DNA of 64,000 nt from Microbacterium sp. Root553 (GCF_001426995.1 NZ_LMFY01000001.1:1860496-1924495); one strand, 5' to 3'. Positions 36,053 through 44,988 are shown, counted from the stretch's first letter. The notes: generated by a model not told the origin, from the sequence alone. Numbers and translations are program-made.

Positions 36053-37348
36053 GTGAGCGCAGCGGCAGAGCAGCAGCCCATCGCGAAGCTGTCGATCGGT
36101 GAGACCACCGCAGAGTTCCCGATCGTGCGCGGCACGGCAGGGAACGACAGCATCGATCTGTCGACCCTGACGAAGCAGACGGGGTACACGGGACTCGACT
36201 ACGGGTTCGTCAACACCGCGTCGACGAAGTCCGCGATCACCTTCATCGACGGTGACCAGGGCATCCTGCGCTACCGCGGATATCCGATCGAGCAGCTGGC
36301 CGGCAAGACGAGCTACCTCGAGGTCGCGTGGCTGCTGATCTACGGCGAGCTGCCCTCCGCCGGTGAGCTCGCGGAGTTCGACGAGAAGATCCGTCGTCAC
36401 ACGCTGCTGCACGAAGACCTCAAGCGCTTCTTCTCCGCGCTCCCGCACACCGCGCATCCGATGTCGGTGCTGTCGTCGGCCGTCGCCGCGCTCTCGACGT
36501 ACTACGAGGGCGAGACCGACCCGCACAACCCCGAGCACGTGGAGCTCAACACGATCCGCATGCTCGCGAAGCTTCCGGTGATCGCGGCGTACGCCCACAA
36601 GAAGAGCGTCGGTCAGGCCTTCCTGTATCCCGACAACTCGCTCGGCTTCGTCGAGAACTTCCTCAAGCTGAACTTCGGCGTCCTGTCGGAGCCCTACGAG
36701 ATGAACCCCGTGATGTCGAAGGCGCTCGAGCTGCTGCTGATCCTGCACGAGGACCACGAGCAGAACGCGTCGACCTCGACGGTCCGCCTGGTCGGGTCCA
36801 CCGGTGCGAACCAGTTCGCCTCGGTCTCCGCCGGCATCCAGGCTCTCTCCGGACCGCTGCACGGCGGGGCGAATGAGGCGGTGCTCACCATGCTCGGCCA
36901 GATCCGCGACTCGGGGCAGAGCGTCTCCCGCTTCGTGGAGCGGGTGAAGAACAAGGAAGAGGGCGTGAAGCTGATGGGCTTCGGGCACCGCGTCTACAAG
37001 AACTACGACCCGCGCGCCAAGCTCGTCAAGGAAGCCGCGGGCGAGGTGCTCGCCGAGCTGGGCGTCACCGATCCGCTGCTCGACCTCGCGCAGGAGCTCG
37101 AAGAGATCGCGCTCGCCGACGACTACTTCAAGGAGCGTCGTCTGTACCCGAACGTCGACTTCTACACCGGCGTGATCTACAAGGCGATGGGCTTCCCGAC
37201 GCGCATGTTCACGGTGCTGTTCGCGATCGGACGCCTGCCCGGCTGGCTCGCCCAGTGGCGGGAGCTGCAGCTCGACCCGCAGACCAAGATCGGTCGCCCG
37301 CAGCAGCTGTACACGGGCTCGCCCGAGCGCACCTTCCAGACCCTCTGA
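36053..37348 (+). CDS. gltA: Citrate synthase
   Basis: This 431-residue enzyme condenses acetyl-CoA and oxaloacetate at the entry of the TCA cycle. It is the large (type II, usually hexameric and NADH-sensitive) form: DGDQGILRYRGYPIEQLA near 63, LHEDHEQNAST near 235, SGPLHGGANEAV near 264 and GHRVYKNYDPRAK near 309, holding the catalytic histidines and aspartate region. The GTG at 36053 follows GAGGAGG with 5-nt spacing. The SRPBCC gene starts 10 nt after the stop. Confidence 0.96.
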   Translation: MSAAAEQQPIAKLSIGETTAEFPIVRGTAGNDSIDLSTLTKQTGYTGLDYGFVNTASTKSAITFIDGDQGILRYRGYPIEQLAGKTSYLEVAWLLIYGELPSAGELAEFDEKIRRHTLLHEDLKRFFSALPHTAHPMSVLSSAVAALSTYYEGETDPHNPEHVELNTIRMLAKLPVIAAYAHKKSVGQAFLYPDNSLGFVENFLKLNFGVLSEPYEMNPVMSKALELLLILHEDHEQNASTSTVRLVGSTGANQFASVSAGIQALSGPLHGGANEAVLTMLGQIRDSGQSVSRFVERVKNKEEGVKLMGFGHRVYKNYDPRAKLVKEAAGEVLAELGVTDPLLDLAQELEEIALADDYFKERRLYPNVDFYTGVIYKAMGFPTRMFTVLFAIGRLPGWLAQWRELQLDPQTKIGRPQQLYTGSPERTFQTL

Positions 37349-37358
37349 CGCGGCGTCG

Positions 37359-37829
37359 ATGCCCGTCGTCAGCGCCGAGGCCATCGTGCCGGTCGACCCG
37401 GCGACCGCCTTCGCGGTCTCCCAGCTGACCGGCGCGGTTCGGCGGCGCTGGGATCCCTTCATCAGCGAGCAGCACTTCCTCGATGAGGCGGATGTCGCGG
37501 CGAAGGGTGTGCGAACGTTCACGCGGCAGCGCTTCGGCCTCTCGATGGTGAGCCGGTACGTCTCCTACGCGCCCCCGACGAATGTGGGCATGGTGATGGA
37601 GCGCGGTCCCTGGTTCTTCGCGAAGCTCGGTGGAGGCTGGCGGTTCACGGCCGTTCCCGAGGGAACGCTGGCGGTGTGGAAGTACAACTTCTCGTGCCGC
37701 CCTGCGTGGCTCGCCCCCCTCGCGGAGTGGATCGGCGCGCGCGTGCTCGGTGCGGAGATCCGGCGGCGACTCGACGGTTTCGTCCGCGGATGCGCGGACC
37801 CCGAGGTCCTGGCGGCCGTGTCACGCTGA
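37359..37829 (+). CDS. SRPBCC-fold (START/polyketide cyclase-like) protein
   Basis: This 156-residue soluble protein has the helix-grip fold pattern: an N-terminal strand VVSAEAIVPVDPATAF, the WDPF turn, a run of beta strands, and a long C-terminal helix. These proteins bind hydrophobic ligands in a cavity; no catalytic residues stand out. The ATG lies 10 nt after citrate synthase and no Shine-Dalgarno is obvious, so translation may depend on the upstream gene. The function is unknown. A hairpin follows. Confidence 0.75.
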   Translation: MPVVSAEAIVPVDPATAFAVSQLTGAVRRRWDPFISEQHFLDEADVAAKGVRTFTRQRFGLSMVSRYVSYAPPTNVGMVMERGPWFFAKLGGGWRFTAVPEGTLAVWKYNFSCRPAWLAPLAEWIGARVLGAEIRRRLDGFVRGCADPEVLAAVSR

Positions 37830-37872
37830 CCGCTGCGTGGGGCGGGAAGGCGACGCCCCGGGCACACGAGAA

Positions 37873-37910
37873 GGCGGGTGCGCCGATGCCTGAGCATCCG
37901 CGCACCCGCC
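37873..37910. terminator. Long hairpin between convergent genes
   Basis: GGCGGGTGCGC (37873-37883) pairs perfectly with its complement at 37900-37910; an inner GATGC/GCATC stem closes on CTGA. It separates the SRPBCC gene from the convergent helicase and can serve both. Confidence 0.8.
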
Positions 37911-37924
37911 TCGGTGTCTGTGGG

Positions 37925-39349
37925 TCAGCGGCCCTGCGAGCCGCCCCGGCCGCGACCGCCCTGGCCGCCGGCGCGAGACTGGCCGCCCTGACGGGCTCCA
38001 CCGCCCTGGCGTGCTCCGGCCGTCGCTCCGCCCTGGGCACCCTGACCACCCTGGCCGCCACGGGGGCGACGGCTGCGGCGGGACGGGGGAGTGGCGGCGG
38101 AGTTGCGCTCGCCGCCGGCGGGACGCTGCTTGGGCGTCTGGCGCTGCTGCGGGGCCTGCACCGGTGCCGGTCGCACGTGCGGGGCACGCTCGGGAACCAG
38201 CTCGGTGACGGCATCGGTGGTCACGGGCTCGAGAGCGGCCGTGATCGCAGCCTTGCGCAACAGGTCCTTCACATCGCGACGCTGCTCCGGGAGCACGACC
38301 GTGACGACCGTCCCGGCCGCGCCTGCGCGGGCGGTGCGGCCCGAGCGGTGCAGGTACGCCTTGTGCTCCATGGGCGGGTCGACGTGCACGACCAGGTCGA
38401 CGTTGTCGACGTGCACGCCGCGCGCGGCGACGTCGGTGGCGACGAGCACGCGCACGCCTCCGTCGGCCGGGTCGGACGAGAACGCGCTGAGGTTGCGCTC
38501 ACGGGCATTCTGCGACAGGTTGCCGTGCAGGTCGACCGAGGGGATGCCCGCGGCGGTGAGCTGCTTGGCGAGCTTCTTCGCCTGGTGCTTGGTGCGGGTG
38601 AACAGGATGCGGCGGCCGGTGCCGGAGGCGAGGTCGCGCACGAGGGTGGTCTTGTTGTCGGTCGAGTCGACGACGAGCACGCGGTGCGTCATCTCGCCCA
38701 CGGGCACGCTCTCCTCGTCGACCTCGTGGCTCACCGCGTTCGAGAGGAAGCGGCGGGCGAGCGTGTCGATGCCGCGGTCGAGGGTCGCGCTGAACAGCAG
38801 ACGCTGGCCGCCGGCCGGGGTGGCGGTCAGGATGCGGGTGACACCGGGCAGGAACCCGAGGTCGGCCATGTGGTCGGCCTCGTCGAGCACGGTGACCTCG
38901 ACGGCGTCGAGCTGCACGATCCGCTGCTTCATGAGGTCTTCCAGGCGGCCGGGGCACGCGACGACGATGTCGACGCCGTTGCGCATCGCGGTCTCCTGCG
39001 GACGCTGGCTCACACCGCCGAAGACGGTGGTGACGCGCAGGCCCTTGGCCTCGGCGAGCGGCGCGATGGTCGCGGCGATCTGGGTGGCGAGCTCGCGGGT
39101 CGGGGCGAGCACGAGGCCGCGCGGGTGGCCGGGACGGCCCTTGCGCGACGACGAGGACAGGCGGGCGACGAGGGGGAGCGCGAACGCGATCGTCTTGCCG
39201 CTGCCGGTACGGCCGCGGCCGAGGAGGTCGCGACCGGCGAGGGAGTCGGGAAGCGTGTCGCGCTGGATGGCGAACGCCTCGGTCTTGCCGTCCTTCGAGA
39301 GGACGGCGGCGAGGTCGGCGGGCACGCCGAGATCGAGGAAGGAAGTCAT
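37925..39349 (-). CDS. DEAD-box RNA helicase with Gly/Arg-rich tail
   Basis: This 474-residue ATP-dependent RNA helicase has GRTGSGKT at 46-53, VLDEADHMADLGF (motif II), SATLDRG (III), and the C-terminal motifs VLVATDVAARGVHV and HRSGRTARAG. After about residue 385 the chain is basic and low-complexity, with Gly-Gln-Arg repeats, a likely RNA-binding tail. Such helicases unwind RNA in the cold or in ribosome assembly. The ATG at 39349 fits the family N-terminus MTSFLDLGVP; a further in-frame ATG 21 nt upstream is possible. A leader of about 160 nt is predicted. Confidence 0.92.
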   Translation of the reverse strand: MTSFLDLGVPADLAAVLSKDGKTEAFAIQRDTLPDSLAGRDLLGRGRTGSGKTIAFALPLVARLSSSSRKGRPGHPRGLVLAPTRELATQIAATIAPLAEAKGLRVTTVFGGVSQRPQETAMRNGVDIVVACPGRLEDLMKQRIVQLDAVEVTVLDEADHMADLGFLPGVTRILTATPAGGQRLLFSATLDRGIDTLARRFLSNAVSHEVDEESVPVGEMTHRVLVVDSTDNKTTLVRDLASGTGRRILFTRTKHQAKKLAKQLTAAGIPSVDLHGNLSQNARERNLSAFSSDPADGGVRVLVATDVAARGVHVDNVDLVVHVDPPMEHKAYLHRSGRTARAGAAGTVVTVVLPEQRRDVKDLLRKAAITAALEPVTTDAVTELVPERAPHVRPAPVQAPQQRQTPKQRPAGGERNSAATPPSRRSRRPRGGQGGQGAQGGATAGARQGGGARQGGQSRAGGQGGRGRGGSQGR

Positions 39350-39517
39350 GGGATATCTCCGAGAATGCACGCACGAACAGGAATGCCGGGTGCGGGAAGG
39401 TGGGCGACGGCGCGGGATCGCGCATCGTTTCGCCGTTCGAAATGGCCAGAACCAGGCAAGTGGTGCGGGAGCGTGTCGACGACGCAGACGCTTCGCATCG
39501 CGAGGAGCGTCGACCTC

Positions 39518-39523
39518 ACCCTA
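39518..39523 (-). promoter_or_regulatory. -10 hexamer TAGGGT for the DEAD-box helicase
   Basis: On the minus strand TAGGGT lies about 170 nt before the ATG. The stretch 39350-39607 holds no gene that I can support; if this promoter is used, most of it is a long 5' leader, common for cold-inducible helicases. Confidence 0.35.
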
Positions 39524-39607
39524 GCACGCGAGGTGCAGAGGAGCCTGGGAGCCCGGCATCCGCGGGTCGCGCGGCGTGCGCCCGCCTTCCCGCCCGAGAT
39601 CAGGACG

Positions 39608-40561
39608 TCAGGCGTGCAGCGCCTCGTTCAGCGTGACGCCGACTCCTGCGCGACGCACGGCCTCGACCGCGCCGCTGAGGGAGTTGCGACGGAAGAGCAG
39701 CCCGTCGTGGCCGGACAGGTCGGCGCCCTTCACGGTCTTCCGCCCGCCGTCCGGCAGCGCGGGGCCGTCGACGAGCACGATCTTGGTGCCGGCCGTGACG
39801 TAGAGTCCGGCTTCGACGACGCAGTCGTCTCCGAGCGAGATGCCGATTCCTGCGTTCGCGCCCAGAAGGGTGCGCGCGCCGATCGAGACGCGATGCGAGC
39901 CGCCACCCGACAGCGTGCCCATGATCGAGGATCCGCCTCCGATGTCGCTGCCGTCGCCGACGACGACGCCCTGCGAGATGCGGCCCTCCACCATCGAGGC
40001 GCCCAGCGTGCCGGCGTTGAAGTTCACGAAGCCCTCGTGCATCACCGTCGTGCCGGGGGAGAGATGTGCGCCGAGGCGGACGCGTGAGGCGTCGGCGATC
40101 CGTACGCCCGTCGGCTGCACGTAGTCGGTGAGGCGGGGGAACTTGTCGAGTCCCTGCACCTGGATGCCGGCGCGCTGCAGGAGCGGGCGAAGGCGTGCGG
40201 CGTCGTCGGGGTGCACGGGCCCGGCATTCGTCCACGCCACGTTCGGCAGATGGGCGAAGATGCCGTCGAGGTTGAGCTCGTTCGGGCGCACCACGAGGTG
40301 CGACAGCGCGTGCAGGCGCAGGTACGCGTCGACGGTCGAGGTCGGTGCGGCATCCAGGTCGATCTGCAGCTGCACGGACTCGACGACCACGTTGCGCCGC
40401 TCGTCCGGGCCCGCCAGGGCGTCGACGCTCAGCAGCGCCGCCGCGGCGTCTGCGGCGGTGGGCGCGACGGTCGACACCTCGGGGAACCAGGCATCCAGAA
40501 CCGTGCCGTCGCCGGCGATCGTCGAAAGTCCGGTACCCCACACGGTGCGCGCCTCAGTCAT
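39608..40561 (-). CDS. dapD: Tetrahydrodipicolinate N-succinyltransferase
   Basis: This 317-residue enzyme adds a succinyl group from succinyl-CoA to tetrahydrodipicolinate in the lysine/DAP pathway. The C-terminal half is a left-handed beta-helix of hexapeptide repeats ([38 protein letters not shown]); the N-terminal domain is the actinobacterial type (group 2 DapD). The ATG at 40561 follows TAGCGT by 6 nt. It is divergent from dapE with only 65 bp between their starts. Confidence 0.94.
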   Translation of the reverse strand: MTEARTVWGTGLSTIAGDGTVLDAWFPEVSTVAPTAADAAAALLSVDALAGPDERRNVVVESVQLQIDLDAAPTSTVDAYLRLHALSHLVVRPNELNLDGIFAHLPNVAWTNAGPVHPDDAARLRPLLQRAGIQVQGLDKFPRLTDYVQPTGVRIADASRVRLGAHLSPGTTVMHEGFVNFNAGTLGASMVEGRISQGVVVGDGSDIGGGSSIMGTLSGGGSHRVSIGARTLLGANAGIGISLGDDCVVEAGLYVTAGTKIVLVDGPALPDGGRKTVKGADLSGHDGLLFRRNSLSGAVEAVRRAGVGVTLNEALHA

Positions 40562-40567
40562 GCCTCC

Positions 40568-40573
40568 ACGCTA
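40568..40573 (-). promoter_or_regulatory. -10 hexamer TAGCGT for dapD
   Basis: TAGCGT-N6-ATG on the minus strand; leaderless layout. Its -35 zone (about 40591-40596) coincides with that of dapE. Confidence 0.55.
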
Positions 40574-40614
40574 TCGCGACCGGGTGCGCAGGCTCGCACA
40601 GATGTCGGGGTAAC

Positions 40615-40620
40615 TAGGCT
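40615..40620 (+). promoter_or_regulatory. -10 hexamer TAGGCT for dapE
   Basis: TAGGCT-N6-ATG on the plus strand; leaderless layout, facing away from the dapD promoter. Confidence 0.55.
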
Positions 40621-40626
40621 GGGGGC

Positions 40627-41700
40627 ATGGTGCTCGATCTGACAGCGTCCTCCGCCGACCTGACCCGCGCGATCTGCGACATCCCGAGCGTCTCGGGTGA
40701 CGAGACCGCCCTCGCCGACGCCATCGAGCAGTCGGTGTCGGGATACGCGCATCTCGAGGTGATCCGACACGGCAACACCATCGTCGCCCGCACGAATCTC
40801 GGTCGTGCCCAGAGGGTCGCGATCGCGGGCCACATCGACACGGTGCCGATCAATGACAACGTCCCCACCCGAGACGTCGAGATCGAGGGAGTCGCCTACC
40901 TGTGGGGCCGCGGGACGGTGGACATGAAGGGCGGCACCGCGGTGCAGCTCAAGCTCGCCGCCGAGCTCACCGAGCCTTCGCTCGACATCACGTGGATGTG
41001 GTACGACAACGAAGAGGTGGAGGCGTCGAAGAACGGCCTCGCGCTGCTCGCCGCCGTGCGCCCCGATCTGTTCCAGGCGGATTTCGCGATCCTCGGCGAG
41101 CCGTCGAACGGCGAGGTGGAGGGCGGATGCAACGGCACCATGCGTGCGATCGTGCGCACCTCCGGTGTCCGGGCGCACGCCGCGCGCGCGTGGATCGGCG
41201 AGAACGCGATCCACCGGGCCGCGCCCATCCTGGCTCGCCTCGCCGAGTACCGCGCCCGCGAGGTCGCGGTCGACGGTCTGCTCTATCGCGAGAGCATGAG
41301 CGCGGTGCGGATCAGCGGAGGGGTCGCCGGCAACGTCATCCCCGACGCCTGCGAGGTCGAGGTGAACTACCGGTTCGCGCCGAGCAAATCGGCCGCAGAC
41401 GCCGAGTCCCACATCCGCAACCTGCTCGCGGGCTTCGACGTCGAGATCACCGACGTGGCAGAGGGTGCGAGGCCCGGCCTCGACGCCCCGATCGCGCAGG
41501 ACTTCGTCGCCGCGGTCGGCGCGGAGCCCCGTCCGAAGTACGGATGGACCGACGTCGCCCGTTTCTCCGCTCTCGGCATCCCCGCCGTCAACTACGGCCC
41601 CGGCGACCCGCACCTGGCCCATCACGACGAGGAGAGGGTGCCGCTCGCGCAGATCGACGCCGTCGAGCGGGGCCTGCGCGCATGGCTCACCTCGCGCTGA
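40627..41700 (+). CDS. dapE: Succinyl-diaminopimelate desuccinylase
   Basis: This 357-residue M20-family zinc hydrolase removes succinate from N-succinyl-LL-diaminopimelate. AGHIDTVP (zinc His, catalytic Asp), GRGTVDMKGG (bridging Asp), YDNEEVEA (catalytic Glu), ILGEPSNG and a late HHDEERV (zinc His) are all present, with the dimerisation domain between. The ATG at 40627 follows TAGGCT by 6 nt. The last 19 nt overlap the start of the mannosyltransferase-like gene. Confidence 0.95.
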   Translation: MVLDLTASSADLTRAICDIPSVSGDETALADAIEQSVSGYAHLEVIRHGNTIVARTNLGRAQRVAIAGHIDTVPINDNVPTRDVEIEGVAYLWGRGTVDMKGGTAVQLKLAAELTEPSLDITWMWYDNEEVEASKNGLALLAAVRPDLFQADFAILGEPSNGEVEGGCNGTMRAIVRTSGVRAHAARAWIGENAIHRAAPILARLAEYRAREVAVDGLLYRESMSAVRISGGVAGNVIPDACEVEVNYRFAPSKSAADAESHIRNLLAGFDVEITDVAEGARPGLDAPIAQDFVAAVGAEPRPKYGWTDVARFSALGIPAVNYGPGDPHLAHHDEERVPLAQIDAVERGLRAWLTSR

Positions 41701-42899
41701 CCCTCCCCCGCCGGTGGGCGGCGGCCCCGCCGGCGCTCAGGATCGCACTGATCTATCTGGCGGCGCGCGCGGTCACCACCGCGATGATGATCGCGGCGGC
41801 CCTCCAGTCGACGCCGATGTCGCGGTTCGGCCCCGACCCTGGACTCGGGGACTTCATCGTCGCGTGGGACGCGCAGTGGTACTGGCTGGTCGCCGAGGAG
41901 GGGTATCCCTCCGACCTTCCGCTCACCCCGTCGGGTGACGTCGCCGAGAACGCCTGGGCGTTCATGCCGGTGTTCGCGTTCGCCGCGAAGGCCATCGGGT
42001 TCCTGTTCGGATCCTGGGGGATGGGCGCGTTCCTGCTCTCGTTCGTGGCGGGGTACTTCGCCTGCCTCGCTCTGCATCGCCTGCTGCGGGACCGGATCGG
42101 ACGCAGGGCAGCGATGTGGGCTGTCGCGTTCTTCGCCTCGGGGCCGATCGCTGCCATGTTCCAGGTCGGCTACGCCGAGACCCTGTTCCTTCTCCTGCTC
42201 TTCCTGGCTCTGGATGCCACGGTGCGCCGCCACTACACGCTGCTGTACGTGCTGATCCCGGTCATGGCCTTCACGCGGCCGGGCATCCTCGCCCTCGCGC
42301 TCTATCTCGGACTCCACGGGATCCTGCGCTGGTGGCATCGTCGTGACGATCCTCTGCCCGCGCGCGAGGTCGTGCACATCGTGGCCCTGGGCGCCCTCGC
42401 CACGGTCTGCGGCTTCGCCTGGCAGGTCATCGCATCGGTCGTCACGGGGGACCCCGGCGCATATCTGTCGACGGAGCTGGCGTGGCGGCGCAACTGGATC
42501 GCGGGTGGGGCGGAGGGATTCATGCCGTTCGACGGATGGATCCAGGCGTCGCAGTTCTGGTTCGCGCAATGGGGGCTGCCGACCGCCTGGGGACCCATCG
42601 CTCTGGTACTCCTGGTCGTGGCGACCGGGGCGGCGCTGCTCTATCTTCCCCAGTTGCGAGCGCTCGGACCCGACCTCCGCCTCTGGAGCGCGAGCTATCT
42701 GCTGTACCTGCTCGCGGTGTTCTTCCCGCAGTCGAGCACTTTCCGCCTGCTGCTGCCGTTGAGCCCGGCATGGGGGGCGCTCGCCGTGCCGCGTTCGCGC
42801 ATCTGGCGCGGGGGGATCCTCGTCGCCTGTCTGGCGGGCCAGTGGCTGTGGATCTACCACGTCTACGCCCTCGGCAACACGTTCTGGCAGGTGCCCTGA
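41682..42899 (+). CDS. PIG-V-like GT-C mannosyltransferase, membrane protein
   Basis: This 405-residue polytopic membrane protein has about nine to ten helices. After the first helix the external loop holds WDAQWYWLVAEEGYP, matching the acidic WD.xWY site of GT-C sugar transferases of the PIG-V type. The donor would be a polyprenyl-phosphate sugar (inference). The ATG at 41682 lies inside the dapE end, giving a 19-nt overlap and likely translational coupling. It may act in lipoglycan or protein mannosylation; the acceptor is unknown. Confidence 0.82.
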   Translation: MAHLALTLPRRWAAAPPALRIALIYLAARAVTTAMMIAAALQSTPMSRFGPDPGLGDFIVAWDAQWYWLVAEEGYPSDLPLTPSGDVAENAWAFMPVFAFAAKAIGFLFGSWGMGAFLLSFVAGYFACLALHRLLRDRIGRRAAMWAVAFFASGPIAAMFQVGYAETLFLLLLFLALDATVRRHYTLLYVLIPVMAFTRPGILALALYLGLHGILRWWHRRDDPLPAREVVHIVALGALATVCGFAWQVIASVVTGDPGAYLSTELAWRRNWIAGGAEGFMPFDGWIQASQFWFAQWGLPTAWGPIALVLLVVATGAALLYLPQLRALGPDLRLWSASYLLYLLAVFFPQSSTFRLLLPLSPAWGALAVPRSRIWRGGILVACLAGQWLWIYHVYALGNTFWQVP

Positions 42900-42956
42900 A
42901 TGTTAAGGCTTGGTGCATTTCTTCATAGGCGACATCCAGGTTCGGGTAACACCCGA

Positions 42957-42962
42957 TAAACT
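42957..42962 (+). promoter_or_regulatory. Possible -10 TAAACT upstream of DUF3117
   Basis: TAAACT lies 34 nt before the DUF3117 ATG, next to the short inverted repeat CGGGT-AAC-ACCCG (42943-42955). The stretch 42900-42970 is AT-richer than its surroundings, consistent with a promoter. Confidence 0.35.
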
Positions 42963-42995
42963 GGTCATATACCACCGGAGGAAAAGGAGCCCACG

Positions 42996-43169
42996 ATGGC
43001 AGCGATGAAGCCGAGGACCGGAGACGGACCCATGGAGGCCGTGAAAGAAGGGCGACTCATCATCGTGCGCGTCCCGCTCGAAGGAGGCGGCCGACTGGTC
43101 GTGTCCGTGAACGACGCCGAGGCGAAGGAACTCCACGACGTGCTGGCAGCCGTCGTGAACCCCGCCTGA
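42996..43169 (+). CDS. DUF3117 small conserved actinobacterial protein
   Basis: This 57-residue protein begins MAAMKPRTGDGPMEAVKEGR and contains LIIVRVPLEGGGRLVVSV, a near-invariant actinobacterial small protein of unknown function. It is soluble, with a beta-rich middle and a short C-terminal helix. A strong purine tract (GGAGGAAAAGGAG) with AAGGAG 6 nt before the ATG suggests high translation. It is monocistronic: a hairpin follows, and the next gene is convergent. The mycobacterial homologue lies in the same dapE-tatB neighbourhood. Confidence 0.93.
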   Translation: MAAMKPRTGDGPMEAVKEGRLIIVRVPLEGGGRLVVSVNDAEAKELHDVLAAVVNPA

Positions 43170-43199
43170 TCTACCCGGATCCCTTGATGCGGATCCACG

Positions 43200-43234
43200 A
43201 GAAGGGCGACGGATCCTCGATCCGTCGCCCTTCT
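43200..43234. terminator. Perfect hairpin after DUF3117
   Basis: GAAGGGCGACGGATC (43201-43215) pairs perfectly with 43219-43233, extended by an A-T pair, and is followed by TTCG. It lies between two convergent genes. Confidence 0.85.
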
Positions 43235-43268
43235 TCGTACCCGGAATCGCTGCCGCGACGGCCTCGGC

Positions 43269-43904
43269 TCAGGACGCGCCCACGCTGATCAGCTGCAGCA
43301 GCCCCTCACCCGAGGCGGAGACGGTGGCGAGCACGACCGGGGACTCCTGCGTCTCCTGCACGAGCGAGCGGTACGCGGAGGTGACCTCGTCGCGCTGCAC
43401 GGGGTCGGCGACGCGGCCGCCGCCCAGGATGCGGGGCACCAGGACCATGCCGCCGGTGCGAACGAGTCGCAGGCCGTGCGCGACGTAGTCGATGACGTTC
43501 TCGGGGTCGGCGTCGACGAGGACGATGTCGTACGAGGCCTCGTTCATCCGGGGCAGCACGTCGGCGGCGCGGCCGGTGATGAATCGCGCCCGCGTCGCGG
43601 GGACCCGCGCGTCGGCGAATGCCTGACGGGCGGCGGCCAGGTGCTCGGGCTCGTTGTCGATCGAGGTCAGCACCGCCTGCGGCGCGCCGCGCAGCAGCCA
43701 GAGACCCGAGACCCCTGCGCCGGTGCCGATCTCGACGATGGAACGTGCGCCCGTGGCCGCGGCGAGCACCGCGATCTGGGAGCCGACGGCGGGGCTGACG
43801 GGTGCGGCGCCGAGCTCGAGGGCATGGGCGCGGGCACGGGCGATCGGCGCGGGCTCGACGATGGACTCGCGGATGAAACGTGCGTTCGCATCGTTCTCGC
43901 TCAT
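43269..43904 (-). CDS. SAM-dependent O-methyltransferase
   Basis: This 211-residue class I methyltransferase of the catechol/caffeoyl-CoA O-methyltransferase kind has the SAM motif IVEIGTGAGVSGLWLL near 57, an acidic turn SIDNEPEHL, and YDIVLVDADPENVIDYV, whose Asp residues would bind a metal. The substrate is unknown. The start at 43904 has AGG upstream. In mycobacteria the homologue stands next to sigE-rseA-htrA-tatB; here tatB follows directly on the opposite strand, 89 bp away. Confidence 0.9.
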   Translation of the reverse strand: MSENDANARFIRESIVEPAPIARARAHALELGAAPVSPAVGSQIAVLAAATGARSIVEIGTGAGVSGLWLLRGAPQAVLTSIDNEPEHLAAARQAFADARVPATRARFITGRAADVLPRMNEASYDIVLVDADPENVIDYVAHGLRLVRTGGMVLVPRILGGGRVADPVQRDEVTSAYRSLVQETQESPVVLATVSASGEGLLQLISVGAS

Positions 43905-43981
43905 TGCCTGGTTCTCCCGACTCGGATGTGTGTTCTCCCAGGGTATGCGCTCGGTGCGCGGCGTCTGGGCAGGCGCGGCGG

Positions 43982-43987
43982 TAGCCT
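43982..43987 (+). promoter_or_regulatory. -10 hexamer TAGCCT for tatB
   Basis: TAGCCT-N6-ATG; leaderless layout. Confidence 0.5.
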
Positions 43988-43993
43988 GGACAG

Positions 43994-44380
43994 ATGCAGT
44001 TCGGGATCACCTTCGAGAAGCTGCTGCTGATCGGTCTGATCGCCGTGCTGTTGGTCGGACCGGAGCGGTTGCCGCGCTACGCCGAGAGCGTCGCGAAACT
44101 CGCGCGCCGTGCGGGCGAGTTCCTGCGCGACACCAAGTCGCGGGTCCGTGACGAGATGGGCCCCGAGATCGACGACGTCGACTGGCGCAAACTCGACCCG
44201 CGCCAGTACGACCCGCGGCGGATCATCCGCGATGCCCTCTTCGAGGACGATGCGTCACCGGGGCCGGCGCGAGCCGACGCCGTGGTCGCCGAACCCGCGG
44301 TGAAGCCCGTGAGCACGCCGAGGGTGCGCCCGGAGTTCTCGATGTCGAGCCCTCCGCCGTACGATCCCGAAGCCACGTGA
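43994..44380 (+). CDS. tatB: Sec-independent protein translocase TatB
   Basis: This 128-residue membrane-anchored component of the twin-arginine exporter has an N-terminal helix in FGITFEKLLLIGLIAVLLVG, the PERLPRYAE hinge and an amphipathic helix (about 25-60), then a disordered acidic and Pro-rich tail. TatB receives folded precursors together with TatC. It stands alone, without tatA/tatC. GTGA overlap joins it to the next small membrane-protein gene. Confidence 0.93.
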   Translation: MQFGITFEKLLLIGLIAVLLVGPERLPRYAESVAKLARRAGEFLRDTKSRVRDEMGPEIDDVDWRKLDPRQYDPRRIIRDALFEDDASPGPARADAVVAEPAVKPVSTPRVRPEFSMSSPPPYDPEAT

Positions 44381-44988
44381 CGCGGACGCTCGATCCCGAC
44401 CGGCTTCGCAGCCGGGACAGGATGGCGTTCTTCGCGGCCGTCGTCTGCGCCGTTGCCGGCGCCCTCATCTGGATCCTCTGGGTGCTGCCGATCGTGCGGT
44501 CGATCGAGGCCGCAGAGGACGTGCCCCTCGGGACGACGACGGTCGTCGACCTCGAGGAGGGCGAGCGGGTCGGCATCTGGGCCAGTGGCATCTCCGCGTC
44601 GCTGGGCACTATGGAGTGTCGAGCCGTCGGTCCCGATCACGACGTACGCCCGCAGCGCGGTCCCTCCGCACTGAGCTGGGACGACGTGCTGTGGTGGATG
44701 ACGCCTCGGCCCGGGTTCGTGCAGGCGTCGCAGTTCACCGCGGCAGAATCCGGTGCGCACCGTGTGACGTGCCGGGATTCCCTCGACACGTACGACGGAC
44801 GATTCCTCGTGGCGGGGGACTCGATCGGGCAGGGCAGCATCGGACTCGGCCGCACCGGCGGCGCGGACTTCGCCCAGGGGACCCTGTTGACCGCCGGCGC
44901 GGTGATGTGCCCACCTCTGGCCGTGTCCCTTCCGCTGGTGATCCTTGTTCGGAGACTGATCACCGGGGCGCGCGGACGCCGCTCTTAG
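44377..44988 (+). CDS. Two-helix membrane protein of unknown function
   Basis: This 203-residue protein has one helix near 18-40 and another near 168-190, framing an external domain of about 125 residues with four cysteines. Two of them (MECRAVG and VTCRDS) could form a disulfide. I do not recognise the family. The GTG at 44377 overlaps the tatB stop as GTGA, so co-translation is likely. Its stop TAG and the TAA stop of the convergent mrp gene share bases (44985-44988). Confidence 0.7.
   Translation: MTRTLDPDRLRSRDRMAFFAAVVCAVAGALIWILWVLPIVRSIEAAEDVPLGTTTVVDLEEGERVGIWASGISASLGTMECRAVGPDHDVRPQRGPSALSWDDVLWWMTPRPGFVQASQFTAAESGAHRVTCRDSLDTYDGRFLVAGDSIGQGSIGLGRTGGADFAQGTLLTAGAVMCPPLAVSLPLVILVRRLITGARGRRS

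Noticed and set aside
39350..39607. Possible gene between the helicase and dapD
   Set aside because: The small frames here have no start signals or family resemblance; a long 5' leader is simpler.
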